Part shown: piece after piece, positions 40,975-50,485 of the stretch | How positions within the stretch are numbered: the first letter of the stretch is position 1 | Layout: each line of letters opens with the position of its first letter | Assembly (NCBI RefSeq): GCF_002858675.1 | Contig: NZ_PJZF01000020.1 | Location: 30,886 to 94,885, forward strand | Source: Chimaeribacter californicus | GTDB lineage: Bacteria; Pseudomonadota; Gammaproteobacteria; Enterobacterales; Enterobacteriaceae | DNA length: 64,000 nt | Reading direction: 5' to 3' | Program-made: the position numbers and the translations under genes | The notes under the pieces: model-generated | What the model was told of the DNA's origin: nothing | Seen by the model: only the letters and a program-made list of their open reading frames with translations | Database searches by the model: none

Positions 40975-42522
40975 TTAGTCAGAGAGTCTGGCGGCCATCT
41001 GCTGCACTTTGCTGAGATCCGCTTTCGCTACTTTGGTCAGGCGGGTGCCGTAGTCGGCGTCCGCTTTATAGAAGTAGGAGAGCATCACGTCGCGGCTGGC
41101 GCTGTCGGTGGTGGCCAGCGCCGAACCGAGGCTGTTGATCAGGTCATCCTGATCTTTTTTGCTGTAGGAGCGGTAAAGCTCACCCGCCTGTTTGAAGTTC
41201 TGCTCCTTCTGGATTTTGCTCTGCTGGGTGGTGCCTTCCAGCGGCGTCAGGCTGTAACGCGCCGAGGCCAGCTCCTCACGCGGGTAGAGGCGGCTTGGCT
41301 GGTAGTTCACGCCCTTGTCCTGCGTGTGGCCGGTGTTGTGGCTGCCGTCCTGGTTAATGTTGTTGACCGGCGCACGCGGGGCGTTGATCGGCAGGCTCAT
41401 GCCGTTGGCACCGAGGCGGTAGATCTGGGTGTCGGCATAGGCAAACAGGCGGCCCTGCAACAGCTTGTCTTCAGACGGCTCAATGCCCGGTACCAGGTTC
41501 GCCGGGGCCATTGCCACCTGCTCGGTCTCCTGGAACACGTTATCCGGGTTCTTGTTCAGCACCATCTGGCCGATTTTGCGCTCCGGCACATTCGGCCAGA
41601 TTTTGGTCGGGTCGAGCGGGTCGAAATCGAAATTCTTCAGATCTTCCGGCTTCAGCACCTGCACATAGAGATCCCATTTCGGGAAATCGCCGCGGTTAAT
41701 CGCGTCCACCAGGTCATGGCTCAGGTGGCTGTAATCTTTGCCCTGCACCTGCTCAACCTGCTGCGGGTCGAGGTTTTTTACCCCTTGCAGCGTTTTCCAG
41801 TGGAACTTCACATAGTGCACTTCGCCTTTGGCATTCACGAACTTGTAGGCGTGAACGCTGTTGCCGTCCATGTTGCGGTAGGAAGCCGGGGTGCCCTCGT
41901 TGGAGTACAGCTCGGTCAGGGTGCGGGTGGACTCCGGCAGGTGGGAGAAGAAGTCAAAGCGGCGCGCGTCATCATCCAGGTTGGTGCGCGGGTCAGGTTT
42001 GAAGGCGTGCACCATGTCCGGGAACTTGATCGCATCGCGGATGAAGAACGTCGGGAAGTTGTTGCCGACCAGATCCCAGTTGCCCTGGGTGGTGTAGAAC
42101 TTGGTGGCGAAGCCGCGCGGGTCACGCAGCGTCTCCGGCGAGTGGTTGCCGTGCACCACCAGGGAGAAGCGCACAAACACCGGCGTTTTGCTGCCTTTCT
42201 GGAACAGCTGCGCGGTGGTCAGGTCAGAGATGTCAGCGGTGGCGGTAAACTCGCCGTGCGCGCCGGTGCCGCGGGCATGCACCACGCGCTCCGGGATGCG
42301 CTCGCGATCAAAGCGCTGCAGCTTCTGCAACAGTTGCACATCCTGCAGCAGCACCGGGCCGTGGGCACCGGCGGTCTGGGAGTTCTGGTTATCGCCTACC
42401 GGCGCACCATTATCGCGGGTCAGGGTGGCGGCGGCGGCAGAGGTACCGATAATTAATGACGAGACAATCAGCAGGCTTTTTTTAAGCCGGGTGTTAAGTG
42501 CCGCAGCACGGATATTGCGCAT
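40975..42522 (-). CDS. katB: Exported monofunctional haem catalase (KatB-like)
   Basis: 515 residues of the clade-3 type catalase, with a signal peptide (LLIVSSLIIGTSAAAA, mature from ~33) that sends it to the periplasm. The catalytic histidine is in RVVHARGTGAHG, the active-site asparagine region in GNNFPTFFIRDA, and the proximal haem tyrosine in RLFAYADTQIYRLG. It destroys external hydrogen peroxide. It is followed by the ankyrin gene. One oddity is VVHGNHSPETLRDPRG, slightly different from the usual VVHGSHSPE. Confidence 0.92.
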   Translation of the reverse strand: MRNIRAAALNTRLKKSLLIVSSLIIGTSAAAATLTRDNGAPVGDNQNSQTAGAHGPVLLQDVQLLQKLQRFDRERIPERVVHARGTGAHGEFTATADISDLTTAQLFQKGSKTPVFVRFSLVVHGNHSPETLRDPRGFATKFYTTQGNWDLVGNNFPTFFIRDAIKFPDMVHAFKPDPRTNLDDDARRFDFFSHLPESTRTLTELYSNEGTPASYRNMDGNSVHAYKFVNAKGEVHYVKFHWKTLQGVKNLDPQQVEQVQGKDYSHLSHDLVDAINRGDFPKWDLYVQVLKPEDLKNFDFDPLDPTKIWPNVPERKIGQMVLNKNPDNVFQETEQVAMAPANLVPGIEPSEDKLLQGRLFAYADTQIYRLGANGMSLPINAPRAPVNNINQDGSHNTGHTQDKGVNYQPSRLYPREELASARYSLTPLEGTTQQSKIQKEQNFKQAGELYRSYSKKDQDDLINSLGSALATTDSASRDVMLSYFYKADADYGTRLTKVAKADLSKVQQMAARLSD

Positions 42523-43146
42523 GATCTTTCCTTATTTTAAACAGACTTTCTTATCAGCCAGAGGCTATTTATTGCAGGTGAGTCTGGGTGGGCCACCTGA
42601 ATGTGCAGGTAACCAAAATAAATAACCGGCGGGCCACGCAGAGCGGGGGCAGCGATGCACCGGTGTTTATCGTTGTAATGAATTAAATATTTCGATGGAT
42701 GGTGATCTTTTCTCCCTGGCGGAAATAGGGGGCAGCCGGCACGGCGTTAAAAATCGTGCCCTGCGCCCGGTCAGTGACCCACAATGGCGTAAAAACAACC
42801 GGTTACGCGGGTGTGTCAGGCCGCTACTTTACCGGGATTGCGCCATTTTATAAGGCTGTTATCACTATCAGATTAATAGGTCACGCTTAACAACCGCAGC
42901 GTTAAAATAAAAATTCCTGTTAAATGAAGTGATTGGCAAAGGAATCTATCCGGCGAGCGCAATCACATTTTGCGAAGTGGCTCATAAAACCAGCAATATT
43001 CAGACACATCTTAAAATAAACTTCTTTCCCAAGAAGTGGGGCGGCGTTCATACTTCCGCAGCCTGATGTTCGCGTTATTTTGCCGGGCGGGAAGCGGGCG
43101 CGGATAAAAACTAAGAATATCTGAGGAAATAAAGAGGGAAATAACC
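42523..43146. other. Long intergenic region upstream of catalase
   Basis: 623 bases with no supportable gene; it must hold the catalase promoter and the 5' region of the XRE gene. It is AT-richer than the flanks (42830-43010 especially). I saw no clear OxyR site. Confidence 0.4.
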
Positions 43147-43413
43147 ATGCTGGTAAAGCGATTAAAAGAGGCGCGGGTGCGGGCCGGGTTAACACAATAC
43201 AAACTCGGGCTGCTGGCCGGCATGGAGGAAACCACTTCCAGCTCGCGGATGAACCAGTATGAGAAGGGCAAGCACCAGCCCGATCAGGCTACCGCCCGCC
43301 GCATCGCCGACGTGCTTGGGCTGCCGCTGGCCTGGTTTTATGCTGAAGAGAACGATCTGGCGGATGCCATTTTGCATTACTGGCAGCGGTGCGCGGCAGA
43401 CGCGCCGGAATAA
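43147..43413 (+). CDS. Small XRE-family regulator
   Basis: 88 residues, a single helix-turn-helix domain: LVKRLKEARVRAGLTQYKLG, MNQYEKGKHQPDQATARRIADVLGL, then LAWFYAEENDLADAILHYW. The pattern is that of small phage-like or stress regulators in enterobacteria. Nothing adjacent indicates its target; the next gene (mmuM) is convergent. Confidence 0.85.
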   Translation: MLVKRLKEARVRAGLTQYKLGLLAGMEETTSSSRMNQYEKGKHQPDQATARRIADVLGLPLAWFYAEENDLADAILHYWQRCAADAPE

Positions 43414-43446
43414 CCGGCGCGCCGAGGCAGGAAAGGGGGAAGGGAA

Positions 43447-44385
43447 TCAGCCCGCGCAGCGCTGGGCGATGGCGGTGATGTCTTTAGGGGTGGTGCGGCA
43501 GCAGCCGCCAATCAGCCGGGCGCCGAGCGCCGTCCACGCCGGGAGATTGTCCGCCAGCGTGTGGTGGCCGGTGCCGCAGCTGTGCCAGCGTTTGCTGGTG
43601 GCGTCATACTGCTCGCCGGAGTTGGGGTAAACCAGCAGCGGTTTGTCCGTCAGCGGGCTTAAGGATTGCAGCGCCGCCGTGACCTTTTCCAGCGCGATGC
43701 AGTTGATCCCCAGCGCCGCCGCCTGCGGGGTGGCGTTCAGCAGATCCACCACCTGCGCCAGCGGGGTGCCGTCGCTCAGGTGGTCACTGTCACGCAGCGT
43801 AAAGGAGAACCAGGCAGAAAGCGCCGGGAACTCCGCCAGCAGCGCAATCAGCGCCTGCAACTCGGCAAACGAGGGCAGCGTCTCGCAGGCCAGCAGATCC
43901 ACACCCGCCTCCGCCAGCGCCCGGATGCGCGGCCGGTGGAACGCCATCATCTCCGCCTGCGGCAGCTGGTAGTCACCCCGGTACTCGGAGCCGTCCGCCA
44001 GATACGCGCCGTAGGGGCCGACCGAGCCGGCCACCAGCAGGCCGGTTTTCTCCGGGTGCTGCGCCAGATAATCACTGCGCGCCTGCTGCGCCAGCGCTAC
44101 GCTTTTGCCAATCAGCGCCAGCGAGGCCGCCTCATCCAGCCCGCGCGGCGCGAAGCCCTGCGGCGTCGCCTGGTAGCTGGCGGTAATGGCGCACTGCGCC
44201 CCGGCGCGGAAGTAGTCCAGATGCACCTGATAGATCAGTTCCGGGTTTTCAATCAGCACTTTCGCCGACCAGAGCGGGTCAGCCAGATTGCAGCCGCGCG
44301 CCTCCAGCTCGGTGGCCAGCGCCCCGTCCAGGATCAGGTAAGGGTGTTGCGCCAGATGGCGGGCAATCGGGTTTTCAGCCGGCAT
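43447..44385 (-). CDS. mmuM: Homocysteine S-methyltransferase
   Basis: 312 residues. Transfers a methyl group from S-methylmethionine to homocysteine, making two methionines. The zinc ligands are in GINCIALEK and [12 protein letters not shown] (two cysteines near 295). The N-terminus [15 protein letters not shown] is typical. AGGAGA lies before the ATG at 44385, and the gene overlaps the end of mmuP by 11 bases, so the pair is one operon with transporter first. Confidence 0.93.
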   Translation of the reverse strand: MPAENPIARHLAQHPYLILDGALATELEARGCNLADPLWSAKVLIENPELIYQVHLDYFRAGAQCAITASYQATPQGFAPRGLDEAASLALIGKSVALAQQARSDYLAQHPEKTGLLVAGSVGPYGAYLADGSEYRGDYQLPQAEMMAFHRPRIRALAEAGVDLLACETLPSFAELQALIALLAEFPALSAWFSFTLRDSDHLSDGTPLAQVVDLLNATPQAAALGINCIALEKVTAALQSLSPLTDKPLLVYPNSGEQYDATSKRWHSCGTGHHTLADNLPAWTALGARLIGGCCRTTPKDITAIAQRCAG

Positions 44386-45805
44386 GGTGTTCTCCTGATA
44401 CAGCGGCAGTTAAGGTTTTCGCCCGTCGTTGGGTCACGTAATAGGCAACATAGCAGAGCGCAACGAACGGCAGGCCACAGTATAGGGCAATCCGCTGTGA
44501 CGGATCGAACGCCAGCCCGACGCAGGCCAGCACACAGAGCACGAAACCGAGGATCGGCGTTACCGGGTACCAGGGCGCGCGGTAGGGCAGGGCGGCCGCC
44601 GTGTTGCCCTCTGCCAGCCAGCGGCGGCGGAACACATAATGTGACGCGCAGATGCTCAGCCACACCGCCACCACCGCAAAGCCGGAAATGGCGGAGAGCG
44701 CCACGAACACCGTGTCCGGCGCAATCACGCTGGAGAGCAGCGCCAGCAGCCCGCCGACCATGCTGATAAGCAGCGCGTTCATTGGAATGCCGCGCCGGTT
44801 CACACGCGCAAAGGCGCGCGGCAGGGTGCGCTCATTCGCCAATGACCAGAGCATCCGCCCGGAGGCGTACAGGCCGGAGTTGGCCGCCGACAAAATGGCG
44901 GTCAGGATCACGAAGTTAAAAATGTCCGCCGCATAAGGGATGCCGATCTTCTCAAACACCGCCACGAACGGGCTTTTCACAATCCCGGCCTGATCCATCG
45001 GGATCAGCGCCGCCAGCACAAACACCGACCCGATAAAGAAGATCACCAGCCGCGCCACCGTGGTACGGATGGCTATCGGCACCACTTTTTCCGGCTGCGC
45101 CGTTTCACCGGCCGCAATGCCGATAAGCTCGGTGCCGGAGAAGGCAAAATTCACTGCCACCATGGTCATCAGAATCGGCAGGCCGCCATGCGGGAACCAG
45201 CCTCCGGCCGTCAGGTTGTGAAGGAACGGCGCGGGCGTGCCGTCCTGCATCGGGACCAGCCCGACCATCGCCCCGGCCCCCAGAATAATGAACGCCAGAA
45301 TAGTCACCACTTTGATCAGCGAGAACCAGAACTCCCCTTCGGCAAACACCTTGGTGGTGATGACGTTCAGCCCAAAGATGATCAGGCAGAACAGCAGGCA
45401 CCAGATCCACACCGGCACGGTGGGGAACCAGTACTGCATACAGAACCCGGCGGCGGTGAGGCTGGAGCCGAGCGCCACTGTCCAGGTCAGCCAGTAGAGC
45501 CAGGCCACGGTGTAACCGGTGGCCGGGCTGAGGTAACGGGCGGCATAAAGGTGGAACGCGCCGGTTTCCGGCATCGCCACCGACAGCTCGCCCAGGCTCA
45601 GCATCACCAGGTAAACCACCAGCGCACCAATCAGGTAGGCCAGCAGCGTGCCCAGCGCGCCGGTGGTGGAGATGATGTAGCCGGTATTGAAAAACAACCC
45701 GGTGCCGATCACGCCGCCCAGGGAGAGCATCACCAGGTGGCGGGCTTTCATGGTGCGCTGGAACTGGCCTTCTTGGCCGGAAGTGGGGGAAGGTTGGCTG
45801 CTCAT
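44375..45805 (-). CDS. mmuP: S-methylmethionine permease
   Basis: 476 residues, an amino-acid/polyamine/organocation transporter with ~12 membrane helices. The family signature [16 protein letters not shown] is near residue 33. It imports S-methylmethionine across the inner membrane for MmuM. A perfect MetJ box (45818-45825) lies just upstream, so the operon should be repressed when methionine is plentiful. Confidence 0.92.
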   Translation of the reverse strand: MSSQPSPTSGQEGQFQRTMKARHLVMLSLGGVIGTGLFFNTGYIISTTGALGTLLAYLIGALVVYLVMLSLGELSVAMPETGAFHLYAARYLSPATGYTVAWLYWLTWTVALGSSLTAAGFCMQYWFPTVPVWIWCLLFCLIIFGLNVITTKVFAEGEFWFSLIKVVTILAFIILGAGAMVGLVPMQDGTPAPFLHNLTAGGWFPHGGLPILMTMVAVNFAFSGTELIGIAAGETAQPEKVVPIAIRTTVARLVIFFIGSVFVLAALIPMDQAGIVKSPFVAVFEKIGIPYAADIFNFVILTAILSAANSGLYASGRMLWSLANERTLPRAFARVNRRGIPMNALLISMVGGLLALLSSVIAPDTVFVALSAISGFAVVAVWLSICASHYVFRRRWLAEGNTAAALPYRAPWYPVTPILGFVLCVLACVGLAFDPSQRIALYCGLPFVALCYVAYYVTQRRAKTLTAAVSGEHHAG

Positions 45806-45817
45806 TCTTATCCGTAT

Positions 45818-45825
45818 AGACGTCT
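45818..45825. promoter_or_regulatory. MetJ box upstream of mmuP
   Basis: AGACGTCT, the consensus met box, 13 bases before the mmuP start codon. The adjacent 8-mers (GTATA and AAACTGCT side) are weak second boxes, as MetJ needs at least two. The remaining 45826-46272 is AT-rich with nothing else supportable. Confidence 0.7.
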
Positions 45826-46272
45826 AAACTGCTAAAGTTCGCCAGTTATACCTTTTACGCCGGCTGAAATCAATCTTCAGCCCGGCTGGGTGCCCGCCTG
45901 CGCCGGAAAACGGCCATCACCGCTTAATCATCTCCCCCGGTAATTATCCAGCTCACCGCCTCTCTTGTTGCCGCGGAATAACCCGGCCGCCGGTTTATTT
46001 CGCGTTGGCATGCCGCTTTATCCTCCGGGCAAATAAAATCAGCAGAATAAATGAGAAATAAATAAGAGAATGAAAATGAAACTTTTGCCATAAATAAGAT
46101 AAGTGAAAATAATGCGATTATTTTAGTGCGCGCAATAGCTGGCGGGGGAGTCTGAGATTCTTAAATATTGTCCTAAAGTTAACTTTTTGTTTTTAAATGT
46201 TTTTCACGCCGATTTCATGATCATTTCACCTTGTGATAAAGGCTGGAAAAACTAAAAAAATTCATTTTATAT

Positions 46273-46286
46273 TAAGGCTATTCTTA
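46273..46286. promoter_or_regulatory. RcsAB-like box upstream of the YjbE-like gene
   Basis: TAAGGCTATTCTTA matches the RcsAB consensus (TAAGRATATTCYTA) at 13 of 14 positions. It lies 226 bases before the YjbE-like start; the E. coli yjbEFGH operon is Rcs-activated. Confidence 0.55.
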
Positions 46287-46511
46287 AAACCTTTACCGGT
46301 GCTGATGTTATTTGTTTTTTAAAAGCCAAACCTCTAGCGTTTTAATTCGCCGGGCTTGATTAATTGGCAAGGAATCCCCCGGCAATATCGGGCCGTTTCA
46401 ACGTGCCCCGGGTTATTACGCGACAAAAAAACAGCGTAAAGCCTCAACGGCGACCGGGCGGCCCGTGGTTATTCCAGGACTCTCACCGCAATATCATCAG
46501 GAGAATAAAAA

Positions 46512-46754
46512 ATGCACGTCAACATGATGAAAGTGGCCGGCCTGATCGCCGCCCTGGCGATTTCCGGCGGTGCCGCTGCCGCACAAACCGCAGGCAGCAG
46601 CGCGACCTCCCTGAGCAAGGGGCAGTCTGATGCCATCGGTGTCGGCAGCATCGCCGCGATTACTGCCGTGGCGCTGTTGCTGGAAAATGGCGGCTCAGAC
46701 GATAATGGCTCCACCGCCACCAGCACCTCGACCACCACCCAGACCACCCGCTGA
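46512..46754 (+). CDS. YjbE/GfcA-like small secreted protein
   Basis: 80 residues: a signal peptide (MKVAGLIAALAISGGAAAAQ), a Gly/Ser/Ala middle (AGSSATSLSKGQSDAIGVGSI) and a Thr/Ser-rich tail (STATSTSTTTQTTR). This is the layout of E. coli YjbE (also 80 residues) and YmcD/GfcA, the first genes of exopolysaccharide export operons. Here the partner genes (yjbFGH) are absent, so it stands alone. AGGAGA (46498-46503) marks the start. Confidence 0.75.
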   Translation: MHVNMMKVAGLIAALAISGGAAAAQTAGSSATSLSKGQSDAIGVGSIAAITAVALLLENGGSDDNGSTATSTSTTTQTTR

Positions 46755-46791
46755 TTTTTTGCTTTACCCGTTACCCCCTTGCTTGTTTTAT

Positions 46792-46817
46792 GGGCCGCCT
46801 GTGGGCGGCCCCTTTTT
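46792..46817 (+). terminator. Terminator of the YjbE-like gene
   Basis: Stem GGGCCGCC (46792-46799) / GGCGGCCC (46804-46811), loop TGTG, then TTTTT at 46813-46817. The T-run merges into the 15-bp repeat array. Confidence 0.9.
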
Positions 46818-46918
46818 ACCCGGGGTGGTTTTAGCCGGTGTAGTTTTACCTGGTATGGTTTTACCTGGCGCAGTTTTACCTGGCATAGTTTTACCTGGTA
46901 TGGTTTTACCGGATGTAG
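46814..46918. repeat. Seven-unit 15-bp minisatellite
   Basis: Seven consecutive 15-base units of the type TTTTACCTGGTATGG, each with one to five changes. Being a multiple of three, the array reads as pentapeptides on both strands (VLPGM on plus, PGKTM-like on minus), but no real gene with a start site carries it. It begins in the T-run of the terminator. Confidence 0.9.
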
Positions 46919-47035
46919 TAACAGGTCTGCTCTCTAAGAACATTCTGTCTTTTTGATTGCCGTGACGGCAGTGGGTTGCTATAGCTATACCCTGGGCAGC
47001 CATCCCCGGTATTGCCCCTTCACAGGAACCCCACC

Positions 47036-47176
47036 ATGACAGCAAAAGGCTTATTGGCGGTGCTGGCCGCCGCGGTGGTGCTGAGCATCGGTATGCAGAT
47101 GGCCTCCGGCCGGGTGATTAACGCCATTGACCATAAAATCGACAAGGTCATCAATTCCTACGCGGTGCGTTACTGA
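47036..47176 (+). CDS. Small hydrophobic protein (46 residues)
   Basis: ATG 47036 to TGA 47176. It begins MTAKGLLAVLAAAVVLSIG, a signal-like or membrane segment, followed by a short charged tail (VINAIDHKIDKVINSYAVRY). An AGGA site lies about 10 bases upstream. No family recognised. It ends two bases before the stop of the convergent LysR gene. Confidence 0.5.
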   Translation: MTAKGLLAVLAAAVVLSIGMQMASGRVINAIDHKIDKVINSYAVRY

Positions 47177-47178
47177 TT

Positions 47179-48096
47179 TCAGCTGGGCTTGCGGTAGGCA
47201 CCGCGCCGGTTACGCGCCTCAAATTCCTGGCTGAGCCACTCAATAAACACCCGCACGCGCCCGGCGTGGCGGCGGTTCTGCGGGTAGAGCAGGGTCACCG
47301 GCAGCGGCGTGCCCGGGGCGAAGGCCTCCAGCACCGGCACCAGTTGGCCGCTGGCCAGCGCGGGGCCCAGGCTGTAATAGGGGGCCTGAAGCAGGCCGAA
47401 CCCCTGCAACGCGGCCTCAACAAAGCTCTCCACCCCATTTACCGATACCCGGCACGGCAGCGTCACTGTGGTTGCCCGGCCGTCCTGGGTAAACGCCAGC
47501 GGCAACACCGTGCCCTCTTCGGTGCGGAACCCCACCATCAGATGCCCGGCCAGATCGGCCGGGCTGTGGGGCGTACCGAAGCGCGCCAGATAAGCCGGTG
47601 ACGCGCAGGTTATCTCCTCCAGCACCCCCAGCGGGCGCGCCACCAGATCGCTGGTATGCACCGGGCCGACCCGCAACACACAGTCGATGCCCTCGCGCAG
47701 CGCATCCACCCGGCGGTCGCTCTCGCTGAGCTGAAGTTCAATGCCCGGGTAGGCGGCCAGGAAATCACCCAGCGCCGGCAGCATAAAATGGCGTGCCAGC
47801 GTGCCCTGCACATCCACCCGCAGCACCCCTTTCGGGGTGCCGCCGGCGAATGCGCCTTCGGCATCCTCCACCTCCGCCAGAATGTTCAGGCAGCGCAGGT
47901 AATAGGCGTCACCGTCCGGCGTCGGGCTGACGTGGCGGGTGGTACGCGCCAGCAGCTTCACCCCCAGCCGCGCCTCAAGTTGCCGCACGGCATCCGTCAC
48001 CGTGGAGCGCGGCAGGCCCAGCAGCGCGGCCGCTTTGGTAAAGCTGCGCAACTCCACCACACGGATGAACACCTGCATCGCATCCAGTCTGTCCAT
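47179..48096 (-). CDS. LysR-family regulator
   Basis: 305 residues from ATG 48096 (MDRLDAMQVFIRVVELRSF). The helix-turn-helix reads FTKAAALLGLPRSTVTDAVRQLEARLGVKLLARTTR; the effector domain contains LRVDVQGTLARHFMLPAL, IDCVLRVG and the late FIEWLSQEF. It belongs to the large group often found divergent from a dehydrogenase. Its neighbour at 48217 is such an SDR gene, with 120 bases between them. A longer frame to 48204 lacks LysR-like sequence. Confidence 0.88.
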   Translation of the reverse strand: MDRLDAMQVFIRVVELRSFTKAAALLGLPRSTVTDAVRQLEARLGVKLLARTTRHVSPTPDGDAYYLRCLNILAEVEDAEGAFAGGTPKGVLRVDVQGTLARHFMLPALGDFLAAYPGIELQLSESDRRVDALREGIDCVLRVGPVHTSDLVARPLGVLEEITCASPAYLARFGTPHSPADLAGHLMVGFRTEEGTVLPLAFTQDGRATTVTLPCRVSVNGVESFVEAALQGFGLLQAPYYSLGPALASGQLVPVLEAFAPGTPLPVTLLYPQNRRHAGRVRVFIEWLSQEFEARNRRGAYRKPS

Positions 48097-48216
48097 GATT
48101 GTTCGCCTTTTCCGGAAAGTGATACCGAAAGATAGGGGATTATCCGCCGGCGCGAAAGGAGCATGATGGCTCCACGGCAGGCAATGGTGCCCGCCACTGA
48201 CCACAACGGGAAAAAG

Positions 48217-48960
48217 ATGATGAGCAATGAAAACCAGAAAGTCGCTATCGTGACCGGGGCATCACGCGGTATCGGTGCCGCCGTGGCGGAGCGGCTGAGC
48301 AACGAGGGGTTTGCGGTGGTGATTAACTACGCCAGCCAGGCGCTGCCGGCCGATGCGCTGGTGGAGAAGCTCACCCTGCGCGGTGGCCGGGCGATCGCGG
48401 TGAAAGCGGACGTCAGTGATGCCGCCGCTGTGGCTGCCCTGTTTGACCGGGCCGTGGCGGAGTTTGGCGGCGTGGATGTGCTGGTCAACAACGCCGGGGT
48501 GATGGCGATCGCCCCGCTGGCGGAGGTGGATGACGCGACCTTTGACCGGCTGATCGCCATTAACCTGAAAGGCACCTTCAACGCCCTGCGTGAAGCGGCA
48601 ACGCGCCTGCGCGACGGCGGCCGCATCATTAATTTCTCCTCCAGCCTGGTGGGGCTGCGGCACCCGGGTTACGGCGTCTATGCCGCCACCAAAGCCGGGG
48701 TGGAAGCGCTGACGGCGATACTGGCGCGGGAGCTGCGCGGCCGCACCATCACCGTGAATGCCGTCGCGCCCGGCCCGACGGCGACCGATCTGTTCCTCGA
48801 CGGCAAAACCCCGGAACAGGTTGAGCGGCTGGCGAAGATGCCGCCGCTGGAGCGCCTCGGCGAGCCGCAGGACATCGCCGGCACCGTGGCGTTTCTGGCC
48901 GGGCCGGACGGCGGCTGGATCAACGGGCAGACGCTGCGCGCGAACGGCGGCATCATCTGA
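48217..48960 (+). CDS. Short-chain dehydrogenase/reductase
   Basis: 247 residues. NADP-binding TGASRGIG near residue 12, NNAG at ~90, catalytic serine in NFSSSL and the YxxxK pair in YAATKAG; APGPTATDL and the C-terminal GPDGGWINGQTLRANGG complete a classical SDR. Substrate unknown. It is divergent from a LysR regulator. ATG 48217 was chosen because the family N-terminus starts shortly before VAIVTGAS; an upstream frame to 48163 overlaps the regulator's promoter. Confidence 0.9.
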   Translation: MMSNENQKVAIVTGASRGIGAAVAERLSNEGFAVVINYASQALPADALVEKLTLRGGRAIAVKADVSDAAAVAALFDRAVAEFGGVDVLVNNAGVMAIAPLAEVDDATFDRLIAINLKGTFNALREAATRLRDGGRIINFSSSLVGLRHPGYGVYAATKAGVEALTAILARELRGRTITVNAVAPGPTATDLFLDGKTPEQVERLAKMPPLERLGEPQDIAGTVAFLAGPDGGWINGQTLRANGGII

Positions 48961-48998
48961 CGCCCGGGTGCCGCCCGCGTGGGCGGCACCTTCTGGCC

Positions 48999-50405
48999 TC
49001 AGGCAGCGCGCCGCCAGCGCAGCAGGTCCACCAGCAAAAACAGCAGCAGGCTGACGCCCATCACCGGCAAGGCCAGCGCCAGCCCGGCGGCCACCAGCAG
49101 CACCAGCAGGCGCGGCAGCAGCGGCAAGGCGGCCCAGGCGGCCGAGAGCGTCTGCGCCGGGTGCTGGGCGGGGGCAGAGGGCCGCCGCAGCCACCACATC
49201 CGGTAGCCCCAGAGAATCATCAGGCACAGCCCCAGCCCGAACGCCGCCAGCAGCAGCTGGTTCGGCAGCCCGAACAGCACCCCCATGTGCGCATCCACCC
49301 CCCAGCGCGTGAGTTTGGCCACCAGCGGGAAATCCGCAAAGCGCACCACATCCACCACCCGGTAGCCGTGCGGATCCACTGCCGCAGAATCGACCTGCGT
49401 CGGCCACCGGCGGTCAATCTCATTCACCGTCCATGCCTGCGTGTGGGTTTTCGCCGGGCGGATCTCCAGCCGGTCAGCGGTGATCCCCGCCTGCCGCGCC
49501 GCCGCCAGGACGCCGTCAAAGGTGGCCGCCGCCTGGGCGGGCGCGGGCGGCATCACCATGCCCGGCATCATCATCATGCCGTGGTGTTCGGCGTGCGGGT
49601 CGGCCATCTCCGTGTGCCCGCCGTGCAGCGCGGTGCTCACTGCCGGGGTCATCCAGCCCAGCGCGCTGCGCATCCGGTCGATGTTGCCGCCCGCCCAGTT
49701 TGACCAGGTAAGCCCGGTGGCGGAGAAGAACAGCAGCCCCAGCAGCAGCGTCAGGCCGGTGAGGGTATGGCGGCGGCGGGTGCGTTGTTGCTGCCGGGCG
49801 GTGCCGGTGGCGTGGCGGGTCAGGCGCGGCGGGCGTTGCGCCAGCCAGAGTGCCAGGCCGCCCAGGGCTGCCACCCACAGCCAGGAGGCGGCCAATTCGC
49901 TGTAAATGCGCCCCGGTTCCCCCAGCAGCAGGCTGCGGTGCAGGTAGTCCAGCGTGGTGCGCAACGGCAGCACGCCGCTGGTGCCGTAGACGGTGAGGTC
50001 ACCGCGCAGCGCCAGCGTGTGTGGGTCAACAAACAGCGCACGGCTCTCCGACGGCCCCTGACCGGCGGCCGCAAACATCACGCGGGTGGTCTCCGTGGGC
50101 GACGGTGCAGGGCGCACGGCAATAATCCGCGCACCCTGCCCGGCGGCGGCCTGTGCGGCCGCCACCTGGCGTGACAGCGGCTGCACCGGGCCGGTGGCAT
50201 CGGTAAAGAGTTGTTGGGCGTAGAGCGCGTTTTCGAGTTGCGGCGTCAGCACATACAGGGTGCCGGTGAGCGCGGCGACAAAGATAAACGGGCCGACGAA
50301 CAGGCCGATGGCGAAATGCAGCCGTTTCAGCAGCGCCAGCAGCGCCGCACGGGAGGAAAGGGTGCGCACAGGCGTATGTGCCTGCGGCAAAGATTCAACC
50401 GACAT
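48999..50405 (-). CDS. PepSY-domain membrane protein
   Basis: 468 residues with a PepSY-associated transmembrane region: an N-terminal helix (FAIGLFVGPFIFVAALTG), a second (WLWVAALGGLALWL), a third (LTGLTLLLGLLFFSATG) and C-terminal helices. Histidines in LHFAIG and YLHRSLL fit haem or metal coordination. A Met/His-rich loop (HGGHTEMADPHAEHHGMMMMP) is notable. Such proteins are thought to act as membrane ferric-reductase or copper partners. It follows DUF2946 after 80 bases, on the same strand. Confidence 0.8.
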   Translation of the reverse strand: MSVESLPQAHTPVRTLSSRAALLALLKRLHFAIGLFVGPFIFVAALTGTLYVLTPQLENALYAQQLFTDATGPVQPLSRQVAAAQAAAGQGARIIAVRPAPSPTETTRVMFAAAGQGPSESRALFVDPHTLALRGDLTVYGTSGVLPLRTTLDYLHRSLLLGEPGRIYSELAASWLWVAALGGLALWLAQRPPRLTRHATGTARQQQRTRRRHTLTGLTLLLGLLFFSATGLTWSNWAGGNIDRMRSALGWMTPAVSTALHGGHTEMADPHAEHHGMMMMPGMVMPPAPAQAAATFDGVLAAARQAGITADRLEIRPAKTHTQAWTVNEIDRRWPTQVDSAAVDPHGYRVVDVVRFADFPLVAKLTRWGVDAHMGVLFGLPNQLLLAAFGLGLCLMILWGYRMWWLRRPSAPAQHPAQTLSAAWAALPLLPRLLVLLVAAGLALALPVMGVSLLLFLLVDLLRWRRAA

Positions 50406-50485
50406 AGTGAACTCCGTGATAAGGCAAACGTCACGCGGCCACCGCCTTTACGGGCAGCGGCAACGGGCAAAAGACGCCGGGGGCG

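Noticed and set aside
40933..42456. 507-codon plus-strand ORF over catalase
   Set aside because: Antisense shadow; the catalase reading frame has all motifs.
43666..44766. 366-codon plus-strand ORF over mmuM/mmuP
   Set aside because: Arg/Gln-rich shadow of two well-supported genes.
46814..46918. CRISPR-like array
   Set aside because: Units are 15 bp, contiguous and degenerate, with no spacers.
46788..47045. Minus-strand 85-codon ORF with PGKT repeats
   Set aside because: It overlaps a terminator and the small plus-strand gene, and has no ribosome site; more likely non-coding repeat.
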